DNA from: Sweltsa coloradensis
Lineage: Eukaryota > Arthropoda > Insecta > Plecoptera > Chloroperlidae
DNA: 64,000 bases
Assembly: GCA_024449915.1 (NCBI GenBank)
Contig: JAMZAV010000167.1
Coordinates: 248,001 to 312,000, forward strand
Reading direction: 5' to 3'
Under the pieces are notes generated by a model that worked only from the letters and a program-made list of their open reading frames with translations, was not told the DNA's origin and did not search any database. This document shows, one piece after another, positions 43,333 to 56,571 of this stretch. Positions within the stretch are counted from its first letter, which is position 1; each line of letters starts with the position of its first letter. The position numbers were made by a program, and so were the translations under genes.

Positions 43333-46300
43333 AAATTTGTATTTACTTGCCCGGAGGGAAAGTTAGTTTTAAAAAAATTGTCAAGCCCAGCTGAAAAGTA
43401 CCAAACGAAGACACCCATGATTGTAATCCACTCGAGAAATTATAACTTTGGAAAAAGAAATTCACAGACTATTCTCGATCGTCGCGATTGGCAACCATGG
43501 ATCTAAAAGGACCATCTTCCGTCCCGACACGAAGAGAAATAACTCATCACGTCCGCCATTGTGTGTGGTGCATGTGTGCCCGTCTATCGATTGTTGGCAG
43601 GGCTGACTCATGCGGTCCGTGGCTCCCCCAGCCCTCGGGGTGTTTGGGATTTAATTGCAAATGTACATTAGTACAACACTGACTGATGCTTTGGCTGCTG
43701 TCACACAGTTCTCCATCATTTCCAACATGGCGGCAATTAAACAGTTCAAAACAACGACGAACGTGCAAAATCAAAGAACAAAAAGTATACGACCTTCCTG
43801 AAAGATTTGTCGAGTTTATGTCTGTTACAATGCCCGTAGCAACTATAACCTAAAGTAAAAGTGGATTATAACAAATTATTGTGAACTTCACTCAAATGTT
43901 TATGGGCCTACCCAGTTTTGCTCCGTAAAAACAATGCTCAATATCCAATTAATCACTTTACACAATCAGTATATTCAAATTTATAAGAAAGTAGCCTGGC
44001 AGAAAAATGTGAGGACGATTACAGCACACACACAGTAATTTATGGGGCAAACACAATCGCAAAATGGTGGCCGATGGGCTTAGGCAATTCTACCACTACG
44101 AAATTGGCTGTAGCGCCAACGGTTTTCCAAAGAAGTCTAACTCAAAACCGATGTCACCAACAGTGGGCACTGCAGTTGACGAGTAGGAAAACTCGCCCCG
44201 AGCGAAATGGCTACAGTGATACTGAAAGCAAATTAGATCCATCCTATAGATCCGTTACTGAACTGAACTGAAGGGAATAATGTAATTCTGTATCGAACAT
44301 TTGCCGCCGGCAAAGAACAGCTAAATTCTATCGCTGTTTGTCTGCGCAGCGCCATGTTTGGCATGTTGGAATGGAATGAATCCCATTCTTCTCCAATGTT
44401 GAACGAACAAAAAAACATGTTAATTGTTAGCGTTTCAAAACATTAATTAAAATGGAACAATAGAATTTAGATGTCGTTGATTTAGCAGACGGAAAACAAT
44501 GTCCATTTAATATCACTAACTGAAAAACACGTTTTAGCAAAAACGTGATAAATTGGTGCTCTCTTCTCTTGCAAATAAATAAAACACACGAGTAATTTTG
44601 TTAACATTACGTTCTAGACCAAAAAATGAAAATTACTTCTTTGAACTAGAGAAGGGTTAGCGTTTAAAGAATGAAATGCAGATTTATGACTGTGTTTTAC
44701 TTGAATTGGTGGAGGCTTGTCCGCGATCAATAAATCGCACACGTGTGTGATTTTGACAAGCTATAACCGTTGTTTGATGTGGCCGTAAAAGTCGTTGTTT
44801 GATCAATGGCAACTGTTCGCGTTTGTGAACATGGTGTGCATAAACGCTGTACTCTACACTACAGTTGCTACTGGCTAGATTATAGGCCTACGGATTATTC
44901 AAGGCCACTCGACCTTCCCACGCAATCCAATACGTACACAGATGCTAAGTGTTAATAAGATCAGTATTTTCTTGAGATGTTTTGCAAAACACTTGCTAGT
45001 TTGTAATTTTATACCTGGAAAGAGAAAGGAAATCTGCCAATGGCTCCGAGGTGATGAGAGGAAGAATAGATAACACAACATCCATCTCAAAGGTAATTTT
45101 AATTCATGGTATTCTAGCTACACGATGCGGTGCCCGAATGTAAATTGCAAGTACCAGTCATCCAACTTCCTTCCCCTTATGATAAGCATTATTGCAAAAA
45201 CCTGCATAATATGAAAAACGGTTTCGCTGAAAGCGTGGTAAATATAATCCTTTTTTTATGATTGAAGTTCAGTTACATAAGGTTGTGCCTGTGGTGCAAT
45301 TGTGTTTGCAATGCGACGATTTTTTTTAGATACACACCTTTTCACCGGAAGCAGGAGACAATACGCGGCCTCTATTTATGAATGAGGATAATAAATGCGA
45401 ATACAGTATTCCCGCCGAAGTGGCACGTATTCTCCTCTTGACGAAACAGCAAGACAACGAGACAGATTATTTGAGGTTAGGTTCCTCTACCAAACGTGTA
45501 GTGACACAATGTGTAGGCTGCCTAGACTCGAAAGATTTGTCACAACTTGACATCGACTCAGCTTATAAAACTGCACAAGCAAGACGAAATCAAACTTCAA
45601 TTCAAAAACAAGATTATATCGGTTCCGAGCAAAGTTCAACTACAATGGTTAGATTGGTTGGGCTTGTTTTTTGATTGACATGTGATTGGTGGTTGGGTAG
45701 AAGTATAGTATCTTTGGGTGGGAGGAATCCGATCCAAATGTGTTGGTTGATAGTGGTGCTTGAGAGCCCGTGATTGACGATGAACATAGTCGGTTTTAAT
45801 TGTTTTCTTTTCGGTGTACGACAAAGTGACAAACATATAAAAGCAAGAACACAATCATAGCCACATCAAACAATAGATTATATCATGAAACTAGGAATAA
45901 TTTAAAAGACTATGTCGAGGTTGTCCAAACAAGGAAAAAAAAATTCAAGAAAATATGTTTCGAAAATAGATTATAGTATATTCCCAAATATCACAATTCC
46001 ATGCAAAATGTTATTCTTATTGGATTTGTAAAACATCAACAGAAGATCACATACCCTTCTTCTGTCGTTATGTTGCAACGTAACCTTCGATGAGAAACAC
46101 GGAAGAGTTCACAAATCACAACCTTGTACTTTGTCTGTCTCGCGCGTATTGCGTGCCGCACAAGAGGTGCTCGAAGACGCATGTGTATGTTCTGTTCCAC
46201 ACGGAACACTGACGTCAAATACAACAATACAGAGGAAACACTCCAGAACGCGTTGAAAGACAAACTCGAACATATTTGGCTTTGTTTATAGTGGATGTAT

Positions 46301-49300
46301 GTATGTGTCATCGAATAACACAGGAATATGATCCGTCAACCTCCGATGATAGTCGTGTATTAATCATCATTCAAGTGACAAGTCGGCTGGAATGGGATTC
46401 GGAATGGACCGTGGAGCTCTTTTCAAGTGTTTCAAGACGGTTGATCGTAGTCGTTTGAGAAAACATCTCAACGCGCAGAAAAATTACCTCTCGTTCTTTC
46501 AGCACGGTTGTGTTGGCAGTAACAAGAGGGTTAAACGAATACGAGGTGATAAAAACAGGGTGCGAGTGATGAGAATAGGGTGAAAGGTGATGAGCATTCC
46601 GGGGTTAGCACATGACACAACAGGCTAGATCCATCACGATGCCTGAGCGCGAGGAACATGGACTGGAACGCCACTCGATATAGACTTAGGTGAGAATGGA
46701 AAGAAAGAGAGAGGGATACACACTACAACATGGACACCTTCTTGATGAGTAGACAGCTATTAACCTTGCTACAAGCAAATTACTGTAACTTCTGATAGTT
46801 TACCACTAATGACATTCTCTAGTTCCTATGACGTACGCTACACTAGGATGCGATAATGAAGATTGTTTCCAATTTTTTTTACAGGTTTAAAATGTGGCGT
46901 AATCTTGAGTTGAGTAGGTCTAGACATTCGGTGAAGCAATCGACTTAATATTTTGGAAAGTCGCGAAAATCGGTAATAAACGTCACATTAGCAGACCCAT
47001 CGAGTGCAATTCCTTCGTCGTAAACCTTGGGCATCCAAGCAAGCGTACCTACATTATATTATGTGAACGTCCCTGAGAGCTCAAGACAGTCGGCCCAGCA
47101 TCTAGACGAAACAAAGGAATGGTTGCTCGCTACACATAAATCACATTAACATATTCCACATGTGACGTGAGTGTCGTACGAGCGGAGTCTGTTCAGTTGG
47201 ACCAAGTCAAAACACGACGGTGATGTGAGGTGTTCGAGAGCTGCTGCCTACCTTGTGAGACAACAGCGAGTGACCAAGTCGAACTTTCCCGCTGATAAAT
47301 CAACCATTGCAACATCAAGCAATGCACTAACAAAAGCAAGCGCATACTATGAGCAAATAAGATTCCGAAAATGGCGAATGAAATCTGTCGTTCTGAGCGA
47401 GCTCTCACTTGCCTCAGTCGATAGGTCAGTAAATTAGAGCCAGATGATGTAAATACAGCACTAATTATTACAGGATTACGTAGTGCGTAGTGTAACTTAT
47501 TATGTTTCATGCATGAGGGCATGACTCTACTCTAAGAATGTCCAAATTATGAAGAGCCATAATTAAATAAATTCCTACCTTCTGCTTCTTTCTTATTTTA
47601 CAAAATAAAACAATATGCTAACCCTCCCTCCTCCCAAACAGTTTTTTGAGTTCGTCACCCACCACAGTTCAAAAGTCGTGATACCCGTAGCCCAACTTGA
47701 CAATGCCAACCAACTCAACAATATAATAATGGCACTTGCCCAAACTATGTCACACATTGAAAATAATGGCAACGAAATTGCACGGGTACGTTTATATTTG
47801 CCAACGTAGACAAGTTGGCGTGTTTTTTTACGATATACAAACATGAAACAAAAATAGAACATGTGTTTCTCAACGAACATATGCGGGTCGTAGCCCCTAT
47901 CCCACAAGCCTACACTATAAAGCACATGCACGAGGACACGTGCAGGTTCGAAGTTTCCGTTGGGCGGTGAAGAAAAAGCTTCCGTAGCACAATCTGCATA
48001 GTGCCGTAGCTTTCACGTGCAGGAGTGCCAACATCCTCGATGTCATTGACACAGAGAAACAACCGAGGATATGGACCTGACTCATAAGCCCTGATGAACA
48101 ATAGGGCACGTAGTCTACTGCAATTGGATAGAACCATCACGTATTGTGACTTTAGCACGTAACAACTATAAACAAAGTTACCACATATGGCAAACTTTAA
48201 AATAATATTATGCTCCCATATTGATAAGTCAGTCTCAACACAAATCAACGCGTGGATAACTTTGGGGGAACTCTGAACACGGCTTTGCTAAAATAAAAAT
48301 TATAGGAGGCAAAAATTATTATTTTGTTCACCCTCTCAACTTCACCAGCTGATTTTCAATGGGGGACATCAATTCCTTTGTTCTCGTTGGTATATGGGGG
48401 AGACTTTGTCAGATTGATAGGTTAGTAAAGTCATTTAAAACTCTATTCCCTAATCAGAAATCACATCAGGGATCTTCAATATTGGATAGCATTTGTTATG
48501 AGAGAGAAGGGGGAGGGGATGATGAACAAATGCAAAAGTCTGTGACTTTTGGAAGTAGGAGATATAAAGTAGCATGGCTCAAGAAAGAGAGGAGCTAAAA
48601 ATACACCACGTTTCTTCTTCGCTGGGGGTAATAAGTCCGGTGGCCCCCACTTCAATCCTCATATAAACATAGTAATACGAGAAACACTACACGTCACTGG
48701 AGGCATGTTGTTTACAAGGTTGCTTGGCGGTGGCAAGCAAGCAGAAGGAAGTCGTGGAGGTCTCTGCTATGTGTGAGACTGAGACCACGCGTCTCGAGAA
48801 GTTGCAACACACTCTCAACACGTGTGTACTGACAGGTGGGGTGGCACTAGGCCAGCTGGTTGACATTCATGTGTGTCTGGGCGCCAGGAGCAACGAGGGT
48901 TATCAGACACTCGCTCGCATGTGTAGAAAGTTTTCAATAAACATTGACACATCGATTTTCAATTTGTGAACAATTTCATAAGAAAAACATCGCGATTCTC
49001 GTCGCTCGTTCGTTACAAATTGAGTAACAATTCCGCTTTGAAACTGCAACCACTTTTGCGCGCCATCAATCATTCAAAGATTCCCGGTGGCGTGACACAG
49101 ACCGGAAGTGGTATCATCGAGCATCTGTGACGTCAGTTTGAGAGATTGTCCGGAAGAATATTGAATCCCAGAGACAGAGAGCGGTCGGGTGCTTCCGATC
49201 TAAGCCGATATTGATGGTAAGTATTTACAGATCAATCACCCTAGGAGTTCCTCGTGAGACTCGATCAGGTTGCCAGGCCACGTGCGCGTGCGCACAAGGC

Positions 49301-50030
49301 GATGAATGGGGTACCGTACATTGCGCGCGAAAACTCGGCGACATTCAAAAGAGAAGGGAGAAAGTCAGGTTTATTATTGGGAAGAAACACGTCATTCATG
49401 TTGAATTACTTTGAAAACTGTGCCTTTCGTACAAAATATTGTAAGAGGGATAACAAGAAACATTCAAGATGTGCATACGAGTGAACGTATTCCTTACTGT
49501 CGGATCGTACACAATGTAAACGTTAGCTATAATATATGTGGTACAATGATGGCTTTGCGTATTTGCATAATTATTGCTATTCGTAATAACAAAAATCGCC
49601 GTAATCAGGAAACCGGCTCGGGATTCAACCTTGAAAGGGAAGTCAATCATGGCGTATTCAGAGTAAGAATCGCTATTTCATTCATATGGAACGATACGAT
49701 GTAGGACTACGTTTGCACACTTTAATTAATTGTTCTACAATGTTAGATCTGGGAGTGGGACTATTGAAATATTTCTCTTTATACTGAAGGTGTCTGAAGG
49801 TGTATAATTTCAGCGTCCAGATTGCCACTTCACACGTAAGTTTACTAAGTTACCGTGATTATAAAACTTTTGCAAAAGCAAACAAAAATGTTTAGAAAAA
49901 TGTAATAAAACGAAGGGCTTACTCTTACTAAAATATTTAGTATTGTTATAAAATAAATTGTTGATATCGTGGTCATAAAAGTGGCTATTGATTACGACAT
50001 TTTGCACTCTACGTCATCGCATCCCTCTCC

Positions 50031-50037
<7 letters not shown>
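43333..50037. other. Long stretch without a recognised gene
   Basis: Open frames are all under about 115 aa and show no family motif. Includes a small promoter-like cluster near 49100-49135 (ACCGGAAGTG and TGACGTCA). No large repeats seen. Could hold upstream noncoding SPSB exons. Confidence 0.35.
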
Positions 50038-50063
<26 letters not shown>

Positions 50064-50064
50064 C
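50038..50064. repeat. (CT)n microsatellite
   Basis: Thirteen uninterrupted CT units. Confidence 0.95.
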
Positions 50065-52940
50065 GTTCGATATCAACCGTACCTGTGGGATTGTCGCATA
50101 CATTATATGGTACCAAGCTGGGAGATCGACGTGAAAGCCAGTGAATGTACCTTGAATGAGCTGTATGAATTATTTGCCGCAAAATGCGTTCATATAATCA
50201 TCAACAGCTCATGAAAGGGGAGTGCCCCGGCAATAATTGGCAAATAAATATAATTTCATAGCCTCGTATAGGGCAATCAAGTCCCGATAACATTGCTGTG
50301 CTTAATAATACAACATGAACGTGATGTAAATGTAAACGAAACACAGAGGAAGTGTGATTGCCGTTCCACCAAGGAAACTGGCAGGACGCTAGCGGTGGGT
50401 ACCCGACCGCACAGAGCTCGTACGCCCTTGGCCCACAGCCACACGACGACACACGAGGCTCATCGAGACGGGCTTCAAAGATGTTGAGTGAGAACATACT
50501 GATCTCTTATGTCAGTTACGTCCGCTACTAGCAGGCATCCGAGAAACATCTTTCGACCTCGCCTGGCTTTCCCAATTGTCCTGCCATCCCACACTCCAAT
50601 TAAAGGAGTTTTGGACACCAGAGGTCATAGGTCAAACAATTGTCCGACACGTTGTACATTTGTCACGTAGACAGAGATCAGGGCAAGGTTTAAAAAAATA
50701 CCACTTTTTTATATATAGTTAACATAATTGACATTAAAAATAAGTTTAGTTGGTCATAACATTTAAAAATTTATTCAGGGCAGACATGTTCCTCTTCCTG
50801 CACTTTTGTTCCTATCAGAGTTTATCTGAGCATAGTTTAAAATATTAAGTTTACCATTGGAAATTACACGTAAAGTAGTAGTCAACACAGACGACGAGAG
50901 GTTTGGGGAGGTCAAATATTACAGTAACAGCCGTTGCACCATGCGTTGGAAAACAGGGCCTACAGGCTATCAGCCGGAAGCTAACTTAGTGCAATCCACA
51001 TTGATAGCCGCCTCCATGTTATTTTGAAGACCTTGAGTTGTTAAAGCAACCCACACGGATCAATTAACATTATGCAAGGCAGTTTTCGCAGTCAATATTG
51101 GGGTCAATAAGAAATGAAATACGATATGGCCCACCCACCCACTTCTCAAAGAGTTAAAAGAGTCAAAATGGTGAAATTAACCAAATTGCAACAACGAATA
51201 AAGTACGAACGTTTACGTATGTATGAAAGGGAAGGTGATTCTCAAGGCTCGAGCTGATATAAGATTATACAAAGATTAATTCTCTGGATCTACCTACACG
51301 AAACGCGTGCACTGCACACACAGACACAGCGATAGCGTGCAAAGTCGTTGTGACACAGGGCAAGCAGATCATTGCATAAGAAACACTCTTGACAAATAGC
51401 TAGATCCGACACAATGTGCATGTTGTTCTAAACGACATTTCACAGATACTTATCGAAAAGGTGGAATTTGCATAAAATGCCAGTGGCGCGAAAGCGTGCC
51501 CGACTCTCAGATAAGATTACACAAAAGCCAATGAACATTTTAATGACGGAATTAGTCTACTGTATAGTGAGTAACGGTATCAAAAAATATATATACACTC
51601 TTGAACAACTTTATAATACAAAACTCGGGATATGTAGATTACATGCGGCAGGCCAGTGCTCTCTATGCATGACAATGAAGACCCAGTGCTCCAGTGTTCA
51701 GAACAAAAAATGTAAATAGTTTCTGCGCTCGTAGAATAATTAAATGACTTGAACAACAATAGGTCTAAATCTTGTCTACCCACTAAAATAATTTAATCCA
51801 GACCAAATTACGTTATCACAAAGGGTGAAATACAGCACAGTCTCTGGCTATGCGTTATTCATGAAGTAATGCCTCAAAGAGATAAGATTTTAATAGACAG
51901 AAGTAGCTCGTAAAGTCGTCGAAAGCAGCAAGTATAGGACTGCAGCCTTCCTTGAATCCTTCCCCCTTCACTGGCTTGAGCCAGCACGAAGCATGCCGTG
52001 ATATCGCCTTCAACTAGAAGGAAGAACTTGCATGGTTAGGATCAATAAGGGAGAGAGAGTCGCTATGAAGACTTCCAAGTGGTGCATTATAAGTCCAGGG
52101 TCATTAGCTGACGACGCTTCAAGGGCGTCGTCAGTGATTGAAACTGATGAGCACGGCGTCGTCACACTGGTTGACGACGTCTTGACGACCCACGGAGTTC
52201 CGAGTAGATGGCTTTACGGAAGCGGATTTAACAAACACATTTCTTGAACTTATAAGGTGCCACGAAGAACAATCTAATTCCACTGGTAAAAAAAAAACAA
52301 AAAACATTGCGAACGAAATAAAACAGGTCTACAAATTCAATAGCGAATCAGCCTGTTACAATATCAAATGAAGAAAGATAGGGTTCTGCGCTTGGATGTC
52401 AACTGTGCGTTTGCTAGACTATTTTTTAGACGTTTTATAGGAGAAAATATGTTATCATGCAGACGATCGTTGGATGCAGGTTACATGGGGTGGAGGGGTG
52501 GAGGGGGGGCGTTACAGTTATTCCTGCTCTGGGACTACGGGCAGGTCTACCAAAATCCTTGTTCGAAAGTCTGTCGAGAACTAGGGCTGTTCCTCCAAAC
52601 AAGACGCTGGCGATACAAAGTGCGTGTTTATTTTTACTTTTTGTTACCATGTTGGTATTACGAAATGCAGTATGTTGTATTTGTTGTGTTGCACGTACCG
52701 TACACAAAACCTTCCTAATCCTCCAATTAGCTATCGGTGATAATACGGCACAGCTTTAGAATTATAATAAATGAAAACCACATCACTTCACTGTCCACAG
52801 AACAACCTTACGAGAAGGTAATTTACGAGCTAATTACGTAAATTATCATTACTCAATTACCTCAAGCGATGATGAAGAATATAAAGTGCAATGTCGTTAA
52901 AAAAGTGGTGCCATCATCGAGCTTATATTTGGGTAGAGGG
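50065..52940. other. No gene recognised
   Basis: AT-rich with GC patches; short hairpins of GACGACG/CGTCGTC near 52.11-52.19 kb. No family motif in the frames. Confidence 0.35.
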
Positions 52941-52944
52941 AGCA

Positions 52945-53047
52945 TGACGTCACGATCGTGAAGCAAACATATCGAGGCGAGACGAGCCCCCAAGACCACG
53001 TGACATTGGTACGCGCGGCGATGCTGTAGCCTTGTCTACATATAAAA
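52945..53047 (+). promoter_or_regulatory. Promoter-like cluster upstream of the THAP fragment
   Basis: TGACGTCA (52945-52952, CRE-like), CACGTG (52997-53002, E box) and TATAAAA (53041-53047) lie within 100 bp upstream of the THAP start codon. The TATA-like string abuts the ATG, so it cannot be the TATA box of this frame unless the start lies downstream. Confidence 0.3.
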
Positions 53048-53494
53048 TGGTCTGGTATTGCTGTGTTTTTGGATGCAAATAAGAGTATTCAAAAGACGGG
53101 CAGTATTCGTTTCACAGGAATGTAACACTGCTTTTTATTTTTAATAATTTTAGTAAGATTTTGTGCGCCTAGGGCCAATAACTAATATAATCAGCAAATA
53201 TGTGACACGGTTAAGGCGTTAACCAGCCATTGGGTCATCATAAGTATACAGTTTGGCCTAGAGTTGACCTGTCCTTAGGGCCTAAGCCTACCTAAACCTA
53301 AAAACCAATTAATTACAATTAGATTTAGACATAGACATTTGCAAAATATAATGTGAAGTTTTGTTTACAGTTTTCCGAAGAATGAAATCAGGAGTAAATT
53401 ATGGCTCACTATAAAGAGATAATTTTACTCCCACCATCGCATACAAAAATATGTTCAAAACATTTTGTGGAAGAAGATGAAGTTTATTATGTTT
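53047..53494 (+). pseudogene. Decayed two-exon THAP-domain fragment
   Basis: Exon 1 (53047 to about 53115) reads MVWYCCVFGCK, a stop, then EYSKDGQYSFH. The Met, the CC-V-x-G-C zinc-ligand pattern and the SFH block are the start of a THAP DNA-binding domain. Exon 2, after acceptor tgtttacag, starts at 53371: FPKNEIRSKLWLTIKRDNFT, then, after a frameshift, HTKICSKHFVEED, the distal zinc ligands (C, H) of the same domain. The donor after SFH is GA instead of GT. With an in-frame TAA, a lost donor and a frameshift it is dead. THAP domains occur in P-element-type transposases and in host regulators; with nothing downstream, a transposon origin is likely but unproven. Confidence 0.7.
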
Positions 53495-53797
53495 AAGGGC
53501 GCGTCAACCGTTAGGTCGTATTGCGCTTGTAATGAAAATTGACATGTATGCCTACAGAGTGTGAGGCCTACTTGTTTCTTGTTTACAGGGCTGATACTTA
53601 TTTTCAAGACTGCCCAGTGCTCACCTAAGTTATGTCAAATGCATGTTTGCTATTACTGGTGTCTTCTTATTTGAGCAGCAAGAATTACTATTTCTTCATA
53701 ATTCGTCCGTCATATGAGATAAGCCCAATGCTTACACCTTTCATATAATTAAGTGCCAATCATATTTTTAAAAAAAAACTTCAGTATAATTGCCGTT

Positions 53798-53865
53798 CTC
53801 GACGGGATTCGAACCCGGACCTCTTGACTCTGATTCGGAAGGTCACGGGTTCGCATCCCGTCGAG
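53798..53865. repeat. tRNA-SINE fragment folded on itself (20-bp arms)
   Basis: CTCGACGGGATTCGAACCCG and, 28 bases on, its 19/20 complement; both are the T-arm/B-box end of the SINE seen at 9300-9375 (ctctgattcggaaggtc lies between). Likely a head-to-head SINE junction. Confidence 0.6.
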
Positions 53866-53990
53866 ACTAGCAATCCTAACTGAAGGTTTTTGCCAAGATT
53901 TTCCTCAGTCGAATGCAAAGGATTGAGTCCTCTGAAATAGCCCTCGGACATCCTTTCACAATGGTCCTATCAGCAACATATACCTAGTTA

Positions 53991-54403
53991 GTCACCTGGG
54001 TCATACCGGTTAAATCTGATGTGTACTCTACAGTGGACATTCTACAAAAATATTATATTTTAATATTATATTCGAAGTCTGTTGATAGGTGTCAAAATTG
54101 ATGTTATCCATTTATTATTTTAAGTCTTGTACAGTTCTAATATTATTTTTATTTTTCAAATACTTTAAAATATATCATAACTAATTAACTCAACTAGTCA
54201 CCTGGGTCATACCGGTTAAATCTGATGTGTACTCTACAGTGGGCATTCTACAAAAATATTATATTATAATATTATATTCGAAGTCTGTTGATAGGTGTCA
54301 GAATTGATGTTATCCATTTATTATTTTAAGTCTTGTACAGTTCTTATATAATTTTTATTTTTCAAAAACTTTAAAATACAATCACAACTAATTAACTTAA
54401 CTA
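53991..54403. repeat. 206-bp tandem repeat, two copies
   Basis: GTCACCTGGGTCATACCGGT begins each copy (53991, 54197); over 90% identical by eye through attctacaaaaatattatat and ttgataggtgtca. Confidence 0.9.
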
Positions 54404-54894
54404 TGAGTAATTGATATGAGAGTAACAATTAAACAATTAAAACAACAATTAACAACAATATAAAAATAAAAAAGTGTTGACAGCAGGCAAGGCGATGAAA
54501 AACAAGGAAATATAATATATCTCTTGATGGATAATTTGCTATAATGTTGATAATGCAAGAAGATAGTCTAGGCGGCTATGCCTATGCATTAAAATGGTTC
54601 ACACAAATAACATGCCACATACAAAATACGAATGTCCAATATTAATTATAATTAAATATTAACTATTATTTAATTTCGCCCACATAAACCGTGTAGATCA
54701 AGACGTTGGCCTAAAGAAGGGGATTTACATAGACCTACAACGACCAAATATTCACGATTAGTAAGTTGTTTGCATACAAAAATAATTGTTTGTTTCTTAG
54801 CTGTAGTTCTAAATGAATGAATCCTTAGAAAAAGAGTGGGAACTTACAGATTCTCTTGGAAATGTAGGCTTGCGCTAACGTTATAGCCTTGCGC

Positions 54895-56315
54895 GCTATA
54901 CGCGTTTCCAAGCAAAAAGGTTGCTACCTGGTGGCGAAAACTGCAACTGTCCGATCAGTGATAGTCGGAGGAGCGCGCTATGTGCTTACCTGAAGAACAC
55001 ATGTTATTCCGTGTTTGTCACTTATAAATATGTACAATCACAGGTACATTGTCGTTGCTCTCCCAAAATGTTGTTAATTGATGATAATCAAAAGCATGGG
55101 GGCGCACCAAAATGATAAAATCGCTCTCCAATATGCGGGATTCGAGACCATGTCCACCAGAATAATATTACTATATTCAGACCTGCGCATGCACCCATGA
55201 GACACCGAGGATGGCATTTGTATCCATATTACAATTCTCTTATTGTAATATCATAATAAATCATTGGTATTTATAGGCTATATACTAAATATAGGCTAAC
55301 AGGGTACGATAAATACTAAATCAAATTCAAACCGTCAAGAATGTTCACAACTCATAGTAAACACACACATACAGTATCGCTCGCTTCTTATGGCACTTTT
55401 AATTGAGATACACTTCTTAAGTTTTATTATGATAATTTAATATAAATAGTCATAATAATAACAAAACAATACCCAACAAACATAATAATAATTGTATTAG
55501 GGCTTATGCACTAATCCCAACTCCTTTTCTACTTTACATAATTAATGTAGGCCTACATATACCGTTTACCGTCATTGTTCATTTATTACATAATATTATA
55601 CATAATATCATATAAATACGATTATATTATTACAATAGAATAATATAATGATATAACCTACAAGATTTTAAAGCTGTCTGCAGAATGACGCGTCATGCCA
55701 TTATTGACATACAAAACAATAATAAAAATAGGCCATCAGCTATTCAATAGGCCTACTTTTAATAAAATGTATATTTAAAAAAAAACAGTAGTCCTTCGTG
55801 TGTAGTAGATAAATATATAGGCCTACTACGATTGCGTTTACATTGTAAAACGATGTAGAAAACGTGCAAAACAGTGTAGGGCTATAATTTGCTAGAAGCT
55901 CTTTTGATTTTTAGATATCAAGTAATGGTGGGCAACATTTTCTTGGCAAAATATCATCGATCATCATCATTCAACATTATTTGATACACTTGTTTCTGTA
56001 TTTAATAGTTCAACGGTGTGGTTTGATCTTTTCGAGCTATAATATCATCAAATATTTGTTGTAATTTAAAACGCCATTTAATTCCCGTTTTTAATAAAGC
56101 CGATCCCCAAAGCTTACGAATTTTACTAGTAAAATACGCGGAAGATATGACATAATCAACAATGTTTTCGCAAATGATCAGAAATGTAAGAAAAATCAAG
56201 TTAAACCTAACTGAATATACAGCGCCCGCCGTAAGCAGCTCGCCTCTATCACCGATCGGTCCGACATGTTGCGTTTTAGTGCTGCCATCTATCTTTGCTT
56301 GGAAACGCGTATAGC
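54895..56315. mobile_element. 1.4 kb element with GCTATACGCGTTTCC inverted ends, class unknown
   Basis: GCTATACGCGTTTCCAAGC followed by AAA at 54895-54916 is exactly complementary to 56294-56315. Weaker pairing continues inward for about 60 bp (aacgcaac/tgtc, gatcagtgatag). The interior is AT-rich with ATAATATTAT palindromes. No clear target duplication or transposase. Confidence 0.55.
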
Positions 56316-56571
56316 AGCCGAGTTCAAAAGATACCAATGTCACGTGACTTTCCCGCTGCCCGCGCTGTGGATATGTTTGCTTCAACTCGCCGCGCTGCCA
56401 GGTATGCGCGATGCTCCCTCTACCCAATATAAGCTCGATGGGTGCCATAATCAGATATAACAGGCGTGCCAACACAATCGCAAATAAGATGAACAACAAA
56501 GCTGGTGGAACAAAATCTATGGTAATAGGAGGGCTATGAGATGAGTCCAAATGTAGGGATCGTACGTACAA
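56002..56571 (-). CDS. Unassigned 189-aa open frame across the right end of the 1.4 kb element
   Basis: Longest unexplained open frame in the window. It has two hydrophobic segments, about residues 23-47 (ALLFILFAIVLARLLYLIM) and about 121-143 (FNLIFLTFLIICENIVDYVI), so it could be a small membrane protein. I recognise no family. It starts outside the inverted-repeat element, crosses its right terminus and ends inside, which argues against a conserved gene. The GC-rich patch it crosses lowers stop frequency. Probably incidental. Confidence 0.2.
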   Translation of the reverse strand: MYVRSLHLDSSHSPPITIDFVPPALLFILFAIVLARLLYLIMAPIELILGRGSIAHTWQRGELKQTYPQRGQRESHVTLVSFELGCYTRFQAKIDGSTKTQHVGPIGDRGELLTAGAVYSVRFNLIFLTFLIICENIVDYVISSAYFTSKIRKLWGSALLKTGIKWRFKLQQIFDDIIARKDQTTPLNY

